NCBI RefSeq assembly: GCF_023716925.1 | Contig: NZ_JAMQQG010000010.1 | Span: 1 to 46,331, forward strand | Length of the DNA stretch: 46,331 nucleotides | Source: Frankia sp. R82 | GTDB taxonomy: Bacteria > Actinomycetota > Actinomycetes > Frankiales > Frankiaceae | Direction of reading: 5' to 3' | Shown: piece by piece, positions 25,084 to 32,863 of the stretch | Layout of the letters: the number at the start of each line of letters is the position of its first letter | Position numbering within the stretch: position 1 is the stretch's first letter | The notes under the pieces: generated by a model | The model's database searches: none | The model's input: only the letters and a program-made list of their open reading frames with translations | What the model was told of the DNA's origin: nothing | Position numbers and translations under genes: made by a program

Positions 25084-25395
25084 GACAAAGCGCCTGCGCG
25101 ACCAAGGGTGGTGACTGCCGCAAAACCGTCCGGTGCGCTCGACACGATGCGTTATTCTAATGCCGTCCTGTCTGCCGGTCCTCGGTGGAGCGCGAGGCGG
25201 AGCGGCACTCGGGCCTGTATCGCATGGCGAAGCGGGAACCCGTTCGTCCGGCTTCGCCAGCCTCGCCCGCTGGCTCCTGGCCGGCGGCGAGATGTTCTTC
25301 CCTGACCGCGATGCGCGGAGCCCTCACGCGAGGATGAGCGGCGGCAGGTCGGCGTTCGTTCATGGGCTGCCGATTGTCTACGGGCTGCCGATTGT
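25084..25395. other. Intergenic region with an 18-bp tandem repeat at its right edge
   Basis: No gene is recognised between the kinase start and the stop of the DUF11-type gene. Its right end contains copies of the 25364-25417 repeat. Confidence 0.5.
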
Positions 25396-25417
25396 CTACG
25401 GGCTGCCGATCGTCCAG
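25364..25417. repeat. 18-bp tandem triplication spanning a stop codon
   Basis: Unit gggctgccgattgtctac at 25364-25381 and 25382-25399, plus a diverged copy at 25400-25417. On the minus strand each unit encodes T-I-G-S-P, and the two exact copies add a TAG stop, so the stop codon of the DUF11-type gene lies inside the repeat. Confidence 0.9.
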
Positions 25418-26784
25418 AGCTGGAATGTGATCGGGGGGACCTGGATCGGTCCCACCGTGACGGGTGGCAGGTGCACGGTGGGGAGGCAGATCGGTGGGAA
25501 CGGCCTGGTCAGGTCCAGCGCGGGATGGTAGACAGCCGTGGCGGTCGTCGGTGCGCTGGCGATCCGCGGGCCGAACTCGATCGTGGCGGTCGCCGCCGCG
25601 GTGTCGGTGATCGCGCCGGCGGCGACGTCCGTGCAGGTCGTGACGTAGGTGGCCGTGCAGGTCATGCGTGCGGACGGGGCCAGGTGCGTGTCCGGGCAGC
25701 GCACCGGGCTGATACCGGGCTGGGGATCGAGCACCGCGATGTTCGTGAGCGAGTTGAAGGTGCCGGTGTTGGTGACCAGGTACTGGTAGGTCAGGGTGTC
25801 CCCGGCCCCGCGGAACGTCGCCGGGGCGACGGACTTCACCACCGTCAGCCCGGAGGTGCCGAACTTCGTCACGAAGACGGACTGGACCGCCGAGCGGAGG
25901 ATCTCCCCGCCGGGGGCGATGCCGGTGACGTCGGCGTCGTTGGTGATCGCACCACGGGCGACGTCCTGCTCGGTCGTCACGTAGTGGGCGGCGCAGGTGA
26001 TCCGGGCACCCGGGGCGAGGGTGCTGGTGGGGCAGAGAACCGGTGACAGGCCGGGATGGAGGTCACGCACGGTCACGTCGGTGAGGGTGACATCGGTGGT
26101 GTTGACGATCTCGTAGCTGTAGTCGATGCGCTGGCCCGCCGCGGTGAACCGCTGTTGCGGGGAGCTCTTCGTCAGGAGGATGTCCTCCTCGAACGGCGAC
26201 CGCGTTGCGGTGGCCGACACCCATTCCGAGGAGACCGCCGGGCCCGACGGGGGCTGGCCGGTCGCCTGCCCCGTGCCGACCACCCTGTTGACGAGGAAGT
26301 CGCGGCCTGAGGCGGTGTAGGGGGCCGTGCAGGCCATCGTCGCGCCCGGGTCGAGCGTGCTCTGTGGGCAGGTCGTGAACAGGCCGTACCACAACGTGAA
26401 GCTGCTGACCCGAACGTTGGTGAGCGGCACCGTTCCCGTGTTGGTGACCGCGAACGTGAAGGTCAGCGCTGTGCGGTTGGTGGTGAAGACGGTGGGGGAG
26501 ACGCTCGCGGTGAGCGTGATCGACGCGGCCTCCGCTGCCTCCATAGCCCTCACTGTTCCCGGAACCTGACCTGTTCCCGGCACCTGAGCTGCCCCCGAAA
26601 CCCCGGTGAACGTCGGAGTGGATGCCACTGTGGGTGCCGCGGTTGCGGTCGTGCCGGCCACGACGAGTGCACCGAGGGCGAAGGACAGGGCGAGCAGAGC
26701 TCGGCCGGCCGTCCGGCGGGCCGCACGGCGCCGGGCGGCACGTTGCCGGCTGACCGCAACGGGTGAGAACAGAGCGGACACCAT
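25396..26784 (-). CDS. Secreted protein with DUF11-type (CARDB-like) repeats
   Basis: An exported protein of 462 residues. The signal peptide has an Arg-rich n-region and core LLALSFALGALVVAG, with probable cleavage near TATAAP (about 47). Three beta-sandwich repeats follow (about 85-185, 190-300, 310-415). Each has the DUF11 pattern of a VTNTGT-type strand and paired cysteines (SPVLCPTSTLAPGARITCAA; SPVRCPDTHLAPSARMTC). The C-terminal tail (PPVTVGPIQVPPITF) is Pro-rich with no sorting signal, so the protein is probably released or loosely wall-associated. ATG 26784 follows GAGGAG at good spacing. Function is unknown; such repeats are structural or adhesive in other bacteria. Confidence 0.8.
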   Translation of the reverse strand: MVSALFSPVAVSRQRAARRRAARRTAGRALLALSFALGALVVAGTTATAAPTVASTPTFTGVSGAAQVPGTGQVPGTVRAMEAAEAASITLTASVSPTVFTTNRTALTFTFAVTNTGTVPLTNVRVSSFTLWYGLFTTCPQSTLDPGATMACTAPYTASGRDFLVNRVVGTGQATGQPPSGPAVSSEWVSATATRSPFEEDILLTKSSPQQRFTAAGQRIDYSYEIVNTTDVTLTDVTVRDLHPGLSPVLCPTSTLAPGARITCAAHYVTTEQDVARGAITNDADVTGIAPGGEILRSAVQSVFVTKFGTSGLTVVKSVAPATFRGAGDTLTYQYLVTNTGTFNSLTNIAVLDPQPGISPVRCPDTHLAPSARMTCTATYVTTCTDVAAGAITDTAAATATIEFGPRIASAPTTATAVYHPALDLTRPFPPICLPTVHLPPVTVGPIQVPPITFQLWTIGSP

Positions 26785-27079
26785 GCACTCCTCGAGCCGG
26801 TTTCGGGCTCGGCTCCAGTCCCGCGGGTCAGCGCACGGACGGCGGATCGGGCGCCGGCGGCGGGCCGTCATCCGCGTGGACGGGCACGACCGTCCACGCG
26901 GATGTAGGTCAGGCCGAGCGGGTCCCGATCGTTACATAGAGTTATCACCTGCGGGCTGAGGTGCGGGCTGCGTGTCATCCCGCCAGTCTCGGAGCGTGAC
27001 CCCTGTGTCCGCAGAGGCCTGCCGACAGGTGCGCAGGAAGCACGGGGCCGGTCCGCCCAGGTCCAGGAAGCCCTGACGG
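26785..27079. other. Intergenic region carrying a strong hairpin
   Basis: No gene is recognised. The hairpin at 26869-26904 is listed separately. Confidence 0.6.
26869..26904 (-). terminator. Hairpin terminator after the ABC permease gene
   Basis: A perfect 15-bp stem (26869-26883 with 26890-26904) and a 6-base loop sit about 175 bp beyond the permease stop (27080) and 85 bp before the DUF11-type gene. No U-tract. It likely ends the transporter transcript. Confidence 0.6.
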
Positions 27080-27934
27080 TCACGAGCGCCGGCGGGGGGT
27101 GTGCCAGGCGCCGATGGCGAGGCGGGCGGCCAGCCCGAACAACCAGAACAGCGCCAGGCCGAACAGGGCGGACACCATGATGGCGGCGAACAGCGGTGCG
27201 GACTGGAGCCGCTGGGTGTAGTCGTCGATGAGGCTGCCGAGGCCCTGCTGGCCCTGGCGGAAAAAGAAGTCACCGACGATCGCGCCGATGACCGACAGCC
27301 CGGCGGAGATCCGCAGCCCCGTGAACACCGCGGGCAGGGCGCTGGGGAACTCGAGGTGGACGAGCCTTGCCCACCGGCCGGCCTGGCGCAGCGTGAACAG
27401 ATCGTGTTGCCCGGGATCGGTCGACTGAAGCCCGAACAGGGTGTTGGTGATGATGGGAAACAGCGCGACCAGAACGCACACGACGGTTCGGGACCAGAAT
27501 CCGTACCCCAGCCAGAATCCGATCAGTGGCACGATCGCGAGGATCGGAATCGTCTGGAGCGCCACGGCCCAGGGATAGAACGACCGCTCGATCCAGCCTG
27601 CCTGGCTCATCAGCACGGCAAAGACCATCCCGAGGGCGGCGGCGATGACGAGCCCCACGAGCGCGACCTTCGCTGTCGTGCCCAGCGCCCGCAGGGTCTG
27701 TCCGAACGTGGTCCAGTCGCCGAACCCGTCGGTGACAACCTCATGCGGCGGCGGTAGCAGGAAGCGGCGGCGGGGAGCCAGCGCGAGATAGGTCACGGCA
27801 TACCAGACACCGACGACGGCGGCCAGCACGCCCAGCGGCGGGCCGGCCCGGCGGGCCGTGCTGCGCAGGCGCCCGAGGCGGCGGGGGCTCGTGGCAGTCG
27901 GCGCCGCCAGTGGCGCCCGGGCGGTCGCGGTCAC
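27080..27934 (-). CDS. NitT/TauT-type ABC transporter permease
   Basis: Membrane subunit (284 residues) of a nitrate/sulfonate/taurine-class importer. It has an N-terminal Ala/Arg-rich tail, then about six helices. The inner-membrane EAA loop region is VHLEFPSALPAVFTGLRISAGLS, given here as the family landmark in two halves (VHLEFPSALP / AVFTGLRISA). The SVIGAIVGDFF and GLGSLI segments are typical of SsuC/TauC relatives. GTG 27934 overlaps the ATPase stop by 4 bp, so translation is coupled. The substrate cannot be told; the family includes thiamine-precursor, riboflavin-like and sulfonate importers. Confidence 0.9.
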   Translation of the reverse strand: MTATARAPLAAPTATSPRRLGRLRSTARRAGPPLGVLAAVVGVWYAVTYLALAPRRRFLLPPPHEVVTDGFGDWTTFGQTLRALGTTAKVALVGLVIAAALGMVFAVLMSQAGWIERSFYPWAVALQTIPILAIVPLIGFWLGYGFWSRTVVCVLVALFPIITNTLFGLQSTDPGQHDLFTLRQAGRWARLVHLEFPSALPAVFTGLRISAGLSVIGAIVGDFFFRQGQQGLGSLIDDYTQRLQSAPLFAAIMVSALFGLALFWLFGLAARLAIGAWHTPRRRS

Positions 27935-28680
27935 GTGAACGACTCCGCCAGCGCTGCCGAGACGGTCCGGGCCAGGTCACCGAAGGCGGCGTCGAATCGC
28001 AGGTCGGCGGGCCGCGGGTAGGAGAACGGGACGTCGACCTGGGCGACCACCCGCCCCGGTCGGGCTGACAGGACGACGACTCTGGTGCCGAGCCAGACCG
28101 CCTCCACAACGGAATGGGTGACGAACAGGCCGGCGAACCGTTCACGGCCGTGCAGGTGCTGCACCTGCTCGCCGAGTCGTTGCCGAGTGATCTCGTCGAG
28201 CGCGCCGAACGGCTCGTCGAACAGGAACAGGGAGGGCGCTACCGTGAGCGCTCGGGCGAGCGAGACCCGCATCCGCATGCCGCCGGACAGCGCTGCGGGC
28301 CGGTGGCGCTCGAACCCCTCGAGCCCGGTGCGGGAGATGGCCGCGGCCACAAGTTCGCGCCGCCGTTTCTTCGGCACGCGGTCGAGCTGGGCGAACAGGC
28401 CGACATTCGCCTCGACGGTGCGCCACGGCAGGAGCGTGGGATCTTGAAAAACGTACCCGGACGCGTCGGATCCGGCGCGGACCGTCCCGCTGGAGGGCTT
28501 GGTCAGCCCCGAGGCGATCCGCAGTAGTGTGGACTTTCCGGAGCCCGAAGGGCCGACCACGGTAACGAACTCACCGTCGGCAACCGAAAGCGACACTCCA
28601 CGTAATGCTTCGGTGCCATCGGGGAAGGTTTTTCCCACGTCGTCGAACGCCAATGCGATCCCTGGCGCAGCGGGCACCAT
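27931..28680 (-). CDS. NitT/TauT-type ABC transporter ATP-binding protein
   Basis: ATPase subunit of 249 residues. Walker A is GPSGSGKST, the Q-loop is GYVFQDPTLLPWRTV, the signature is LSGGMRMRVSLARAL, Walker B is LFLFDEPFGALDE, and the switch His is in FVTHSVVEAVWL. The LLPWRTVxxNV wording is characteristic of SsuB/TauB. ATG 28680 follows AGAAGGGAG at good spacing. It is followed directly by the permease gene. The matching binding-protein gene appears to be 30703-31878, separated by a regulator and a methyltransferase. Confidence 0.92.
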   Translation of the reverse strand: MVPAAPGIALAFDDVGKTFPDGTEALRGVSLSVADGEFVTVVGPSGSGKSTLLRIASGLTKPSSGTVRAGSDASGYVFQDPTLLPWRTVEANVGLFAQLDRVPKKRRRELVAAAISRTGLEGFERHRPAALSGGMRMRVSLARALTVAPSLFLFDEPFGALDEITRQRLGEQVQHLHGRERFAGLFVTHSVVEAVWLGTRVVVLSARPGRVVAQVDVPFSYPRPADLRFDAAFGDLARTVSAALAESFT

Positions 28681-28858
28681 CGCTCCCTTCTGACCACTGG
28701 GCTGTGGGTCGCAGGTGATATGCCGACATCCCTGCCCGAGCGGATCGTAGCGTCCGGTGCGGGTGTTACCGGGCACACCCCGATTGTCCCGGCGCTGTGG
28801 ATGAACCCGGCAACCGGGTATCCATCCTCATCCGGTAAGCTGAGGGGAAAATGGCCGC

Positions 28859-29755
28859 ATGAGGGTGCCGGACGAGGGCGAGGGAATGACGCTGCAACGG
28901 GCGGGCGGGCCTGTCGTGCGCCGCGTTGTACTGGGCACGCAGCTGCGGCGGCTCCGGGAAGCGAAGGGTATTAGCCGGGTGGATGCCGGCTACAGCATTC
29001 GGGCATCCGAGTCGAAGATCAGTCGGTTGGAGCTGGGTCGGGTCAGTTTCAAGGAACGCGATGTGGCCGACCTGCTGACGCTGTATGGCGTCATCGGCGA
29101 GTCCGAGCGCTTACCGTTGCTCGAACTCGCCCGTGAGGCGAACGAGCCCGGTTGGTGGCAGGGTTTCACCGACGTGATGCCGGGGTGGTTTCAGCCGTAT
29201 CTGGGCCTGGAAGAAGCCGCGATCCTGATCCGAACCTATGAGCTTCAGTTCATCCCCGGCCTCCTCCAGACCATGGACTACGCCCGCGCTGTCGTGGCCG
29301 GAGGTCGCCGGCTGGACGGCGCCGACGTCATCGAACGTCGGGTCCAGGCGCGGATGAGTCGGCAGGCGATTTTCGAGCGGCCGGATCCGGCTCGGGTCTG
29401 GGCGATCATTGACGAGGCGGCTCTGCGGCGCCGGGTCGCCGGGCCGGCGGTCATGCTGGAACAGTTCGAGCACCTGCTGGTGCTGAATGCGAACCCGAAC
29501 ATCACCATCCAGGTGATCCCGCTCAGCGCCGGCCCCCACCCGGCCGAGGGCGGCTCGTTCAGTATTCTGCGGTTCGGCGAGCCGGATGTCGCCGATGTCG
29601 TCTATCTGGAGCACCTCACGGGCGCCATCTACCTTGACAAGCCGGATGATGTCACCCGTTACACGCTTGCCATGGACAACCTGGCGCTCAAGAGCGCAGC
29701 GCCTGACGACACGGCGAAGGTCATCGAAAGAATCGCCTCGTATCACGCTATGTGA
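28859..29755 (+). CDS. XRE-family regulator with DUF5753 domain
   Basis: A helix-turn-helix protein of 298 residues from ATG 28859; ATG 28886, with its own GAGGG, is an alternative. The XRE HTH (about 25-80) reads LGTQLRRLREAKGISR and SIRASESKISRLELGRVSF. Residues about 100-290 form DUF5753: YLGLEEAAILIRTYE, FIPGLLQTMDYARAV, ERRVQARMSRQAIF and ITIQVIPLSAGPHPA. These are abundant in Streptomyces and Frankia, usually next to a small DUF397 gene, which is missing here. A three-codon ORF (ATG 28851, TGA 28860) with GAGGGG overlaps the start by 4 bp and may couple translation. Confidence 0.9.
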   Translation: MRVPDEGEGMTLQRAGGPVVRRVVLGTQLRRLREAKGISRVDAGYSIRASESKISRLELGRVSFKERDVADLLTLYGVIGESERLPLLELAREANEPGWWQGFTDVMPGWFQPYLGLEEAAILIRTYELQFIPGLLQTMDYARAVVAGGRRLDGADVIERRVQARMSRQAIFERPDPARVWAIIDEAALRRRVAGPAVMLEQFEHLLVLNANPNITIQVIPLSAGPHPAEGGSFSILRFGEPDVADVVYLEHLTGAIYLDKPDDVTRYTLAMDNLALKSAAPDDTAKVIERIASYHAM

Positions 29756-29786
29756 CGCCGGCTTCCGGCCGGGAGCCGGGGTGGGG

Positions 29787-30584
29787 TCAGAGCTTCCGGC
29801 CGACGCCACACAGGTCGTCGATCGCCCGGGGCGGTTCGGCCGAAGGTGCCGGCCGCCACAACGGTGTCGAGACCAGGCCCGGCTCGACGAGTGCGAAACC
29901 GTCGAGGAAACGGGCCACCTGCTCGGGGGTGCGCATGTGGTACGGGAACTTCTCGTGCTCGTGGAGATCGTGGATGCTGTCGGCGCGCTCCTCGCCCATG
30001 ACGGCGTAGGTGCCATCCTTGAACACAAGGTAGCTGCCGGCAGGAAGGGAGTCGCGCAGTTCCTGCACGATGGCGTAGGCCTCGTCGAGGTCGGCCACGT
30101 TCCCCATGATCCCCATCATGATCAGTCCGATCGGCCGGGTGAAGTCCAGGGTCTCGCGGGCCGCCTGGAGGATCTTCTTCGGCTCGCGGACATCGGCGTC
30201 GACGTAGTTGGTGACCCCCTCGGGTGTGCCCACCAGCAGGGCCCGCGCATGCACCAGGACCAGCGGATCATGGTCGACGTAGACGATCCGCGAGTCGGGG
30301 GCGATCCGCTGCGCCACCTCATGGGTGTTGTCGGCCGTCGGCAGGCCGGTACCGATGTCGAGGAACTGCCGGATACCCACCTCGCCGGCCAGATAGGTGA
30401 CCGCACGGCCGAGAAAGGCCCGGGCCTGGCGGGCGATCTGCACAATCTCGGGAAGCAACTCGTAGAGCCGGTCGCCGAACTCGCGGTCCACCGGGTAGTG
30501 GTCCTTCCCGCCCAGCCAGTAGTTCCACACCCGCGCCGAGTGCGGGACGGTGATGTCGACAGCAGGTGCCGAAGCGTCGCTCAT
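29787..30584 (-). CDS. SAM-dependent methyltransferase, Methyltransf_19 (DUF574) family
   Basis: A protein of 265 residues, the usual size. The opening HSARVWNYWLGGKDHYPVDRE is the family hallmark (given here as two linked motifs, ARVWNYWLGGKD and HYPVDRE). The SAM site is FLDIGTGLPTADN followed by the acidic strand VYVDHDPLVL. Later landmarks are GLIMMGIMGNV and LRDSLPAGSYLV. Many paralogues occur in Frankia and Streptomyces; the methyl acceptor is unknown. ATG 30584 follows GAAGGGA at a slightly long spacing. It is convergent with the XRE gene, ending 31 bp from it. Confidence 0.92.
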   Translation of the reverse strand: MSDASAPAVDITVPHSARVWNYWLGGKDHYPVDREFGDRLYELLPEIVQIARQARAFLGRAVTYLAGEVGIRQFLDIGTGLPTADNTHEVAQRIAPDSRIVYVDHDPLVLVHARALLVGTPEGVTNYVDADVREPKKILQAARETLDFTRPIGLIMMGIMGNVADLDEAYAIVQELRDSLPAGSYLVFKDGTYAVMGEERADSIHDLHEHEKFPYHMRTPEQVARFLDGFALVEPGLVSTPLWRPAPSAEPPRAIDDLCGVGRKL

Positions 30585-30636
30585 GGGTAACGTTCCCTTC
30601 GCAGCCTGGCCACACGGCCCGATGCTCATCAGAAGA

Positions 30637-30666
30637 ACCGTCCGGGGCAGCGCCGCCCCGGACGGT
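30637..30666 (-). terminator. Hairpin terminator after the substrate-binding-protein gene
   Basis: A perfect 12-bp stem (30637-30648 with 30655-30666) and a 6-base loop lie 37 bp beyond the stop at 30703. A TTCTTCT tail follows on the minus strand. It separates the binding-protein gene from the methyltransferase gene. Confidence 0.7.
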
Positions 30667-30702
30667 CTTTTCCTTCCTCTTTCTTTCTCGCCGTTCTGTC
30701 CC

Positions 30703-31878
30703 TTACTTCAGGGTCACCGTCTTGTCGAGGAACTCGTTGGTCACCAGGTCCGAAGCGGCCAGACCCGGCTTCGGCGTACTGCCCTTCTCGGTGAAGACCG
30801 GGACCAGCCGGCCGATCAGTTTTCCGACCCGGGCCGAGTCGAAGCTGCCCAGTACTCCATCACTGCCGTCGGCGATCAGGCCGAGCTTCTTCTGTGTGGC
30901 GTTACCGTATGAGAGCAGTCCGGACGAGAGAGTGAAACCGCCGGTGTGCAGCGTACCGACGACTTTCAGTAGGAGCTGGTTCACCGGCGCCGGATCGGCG
31001 ACGTAGTCCCGTTGCGCCCGCTGCAACAACGGCACCAGCTTGGCCAGGCAGGCGCGCTGGCTCGACACCTTGTCCGGTCGGACGGCCAGCGCGGAGATGT
31101 ACGCGGGGTACTCGTCCTGCAGAAGCAGCTGCTTCACCGGCCTGCCCCACGCCTTGACATCGTGCTCGAGCAGGTAGGGCTCGTTGGTGACGAAAGCCTG
31201 TTGAACGATCTTGCCGTCGGCGGCGACGAACCGGTCCGGCGACCCCTGATAGGAGGTGTCGACCTGGGACTTCGCCAGCAAACCCTCCCGGACGAAGACG
31301 TCAGGAAAGGACGTCCCGCTGGCGCTGGCCAGCACCGGCGCGCCCGACTGGCGGATCTCGGCGACGGTTTTGAAGTTCCACTCCGGATTGCCCCAGATCA
31401 ACGCCAGCGGTGACTTCTCGTACGGCGCGAAGACGGCGACCGATGCCTGCTTCCCGGAGGCCTGCACGGCCTCGTCCGTGCCCACATAGCCGGCCAGGAT
31501 GCTGTCGTCCTGAGCCAGCAGCGAGGTCACCGGCTGGAAACCGGTCGCCGGCCCGCCGGCGCGCACCTGGAGCCGCACTCCGGTGGCACCCAGCGGCCCT
31601 TCGACCCGGTTCTTGCCCACGTCGATCGTCGGGTTCGGGCCCAGCAGCTGGTACAGGTAGGCGTCGGGAAGGCCGGGCCACCAGTTCGACTGAATGACGA
31701 CCGTGGACGGGCAGATCCCCTTCAGTGGCGTCGCGTAACGCGACGCCGAGGCGGATCCCGTGGCCGCTGGGCTCACCTCATCTGACCCACTCGACGAGCC
31801 GGAACACGCGGTCAGGCCGAACGCCAGCACCGCGGCACATCCCACCACCCAACGGTGGCGAAACATTGAAACTCGCAC
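30703..31878 (-). CDS. ABC transporter substrate-binding lipoprotein (NMT1/NitT-TauT-like)
   Basis: A lipoprotein of 391 residues from GTG 31878; ATG 31866 is also possible. The signal peptide ends in the lipobox LTAC, followed by a Ser/Gly-rich tether. Family-like segments are VVIQSNWWPGLPDAYLYQLLG, cited as VVIQSNWWPG and AYLYQLLG, then ILAGYVGTDEAV, a central KTVAEIRQSGAPVLASASG hinge, and VTNEPYLLEHDVKAWG. It probably captures the solute for the transporter at 27080-28680, which lacks its own binding protein. The ligand is not identified. A terminator follows the stop. Confidence 0.85.
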   Translation of the reverse strand: MRVSMFRHRWVVGCAAVLAFGLTACSGSSSGSDEVSPAATGSASASRYATPLKGICPSTVVIQSNWWPGLPDAYLYQLLGPNPTIDVGKNRVEGPLGATGVRLQVRAGGPATGFQPVTSLLAQDDSILAGYVGTDEAVQASGKQASVAVFAPYEKSPLALIWGNPEWNFKTVAEIRQSGAPVLASASGTSFPDVFVREGLLAKSQVDTSYQGSPDRFVAADGKIVQQAFVTNEPYLLEHDVKAWGRPVKQLLLQDEYPAYISALAVRPDKVSSQRACLAKLVPLLQRAQRDYVADPAPVNQLLLKVVGTLHTGGFTLSSGLLSYGNATQKKLGLIADGSDGVLGSFDSARVGKLIGRLVPVFTEKGSTPKPGLAASDLVTNEFLDKTVTLK

Positions 31879-32105
31879 CAGCCCAGCTCTCCTCAACACT
31901 GTGATATACGCGAACACCCGCGGTGAGAACACCGAGCTCGCGATGCTCCGGACACGGCGGGCCGCCTCCGCCGCCGTCAGGATTCCACACCGCAAGGGGC
32001 AGGACGGTGCGAGGTGACAATTTCCCGAAGAAACCACCTGGCAGGGACGTCGCGCCGCAGCCACCCCACGTGACCTGGAATCGATAAAAGACCTGGTCAG
32101 GCGGC
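31879..32105. other. Intergenic region upstream of the binding-protein gene
   Basis: No gene is seen. It should hold the promoter of the substrate-binding protein gene, since the GrpE-like gene on its right ends (32106) facing it. Confidence 0.4.
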
Positions 32106-32546
32106 CTATTCGCGGGCGGGTGGGGCGGGCGCGCGGTAGACGACCACTTGCTGGGGTCGGACGATCTGGCCGCGCCACAGGTAGCCGGGTCGAACGGTCT
32201 CGGCGATGTGGCCCTGCTGTCCGGCATCCGGCGCCGGCCGGGACGCGACCGCCTCGTGCCGGGCCGAATCGAACGGTCCCTCGTCGGCGATCCAGACCAG
32301 CTCGCAGTGGATGATGATGGTGCCCACCCGCTGGGTGATCCAGCGGGCGAACGCGGCCGCGGCCGCGGGGTCGGCGATCGCCTCGTCGGCGGTCAGGTCG
32401 ACCAGCCTGTCGGCCACGGCGATCAGGTCGTGGACGACGGCCGGCGGCTCGGCCCGGGTCGTCGCCAGGGCTATCTCCAACCGGTCGACCCGGCCCCGTA
32501 GTTCCCGCAGCTCGCGCCAGGGCGCCAGCGCCCGGCGGATACACAC
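32106..32546 (-). CDS. GrpE-domain protein (orphan nucleotide exchange factor-like)
   Basis: A protein of 146 residues. The N-terminal half is a likely coiled coil (LRELRGRVDRLEIALATTR). The C-terminal half matches the GrpE beta domain: EGPFDSARHEAVASRPAP, then IAETVRPGYLWRGQIVRPQQ and VVVYR. It is shorter than housekeeping GrpE and has no dnaK or dnaJ beside it, so it is probably a paralogue serving a specialised Hsp70. GTG 32546 has GAGG at a longish spacing. Its partner cannot be told from this window. Confidence 0.75.
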   Translation of the reverse strand: MCIRRALAPWRELRELRGRVDRLEIALATTRAEPPAVVHDLIAVADRLVDLTADEAIADPAAAAAFARWITQRVGTIIIHCELVWIADEGPFDSARHEAVASRPAPDAGQQGHIAETVRPGYLWRGQIVRPQQVVVYRAPAPPARE

Positions 32547-32863
32547 GCGATCACCACCTCGTCGGCGGAACCCGATCAGACGGTCGGCTCCCGCCGGTAC
32601 TCGTCGGTGACCTGTGGCAGCTCGTCCAGTGGAACTGCGCCCGTGCCGTTGATGTCAGGTGGCCCGACCTCCCCCCGAACGGCCGGGCCAGGCAGAACCG
32701 TAACCGGGCGGCGGTGTCCGAAACCGCGGTTCATCGGCATGATGAGTACCGGTTGTCCCGTCCTGTCCCGCCGGGACGGCCGAAACGGAAAGAACTGCCG
32801 ATCCGGCAAGGAACAGACGGATAAAGCGCTGAAAAAGTCGCGGATCACCGAGAAACGGAAGTT
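32547..32863. other. Intergenic region between divergent GrpE-like and HTH-TM genes
   Basis: No gene is recognised. The right part (about 32770-32860) is AT-richer than its surroundings and probably holds the promoter of the HTH-TM gene. Confidence 0.4.

Noticed and set aside
23203-25305. A 700-codon plus-strand frame opposite the kinase gene
   Set aside because: Antisense shadow. Its repeats only mirror the WD40 DNA repeats, and the minus strand has all kinase motifs.
30637-30666. Hairpin plus T-rich tail as a plus-strand terminator
   Set aside because: No plus-strand gene ends there; the position fits the end of the minus-strand binding-protein gene.
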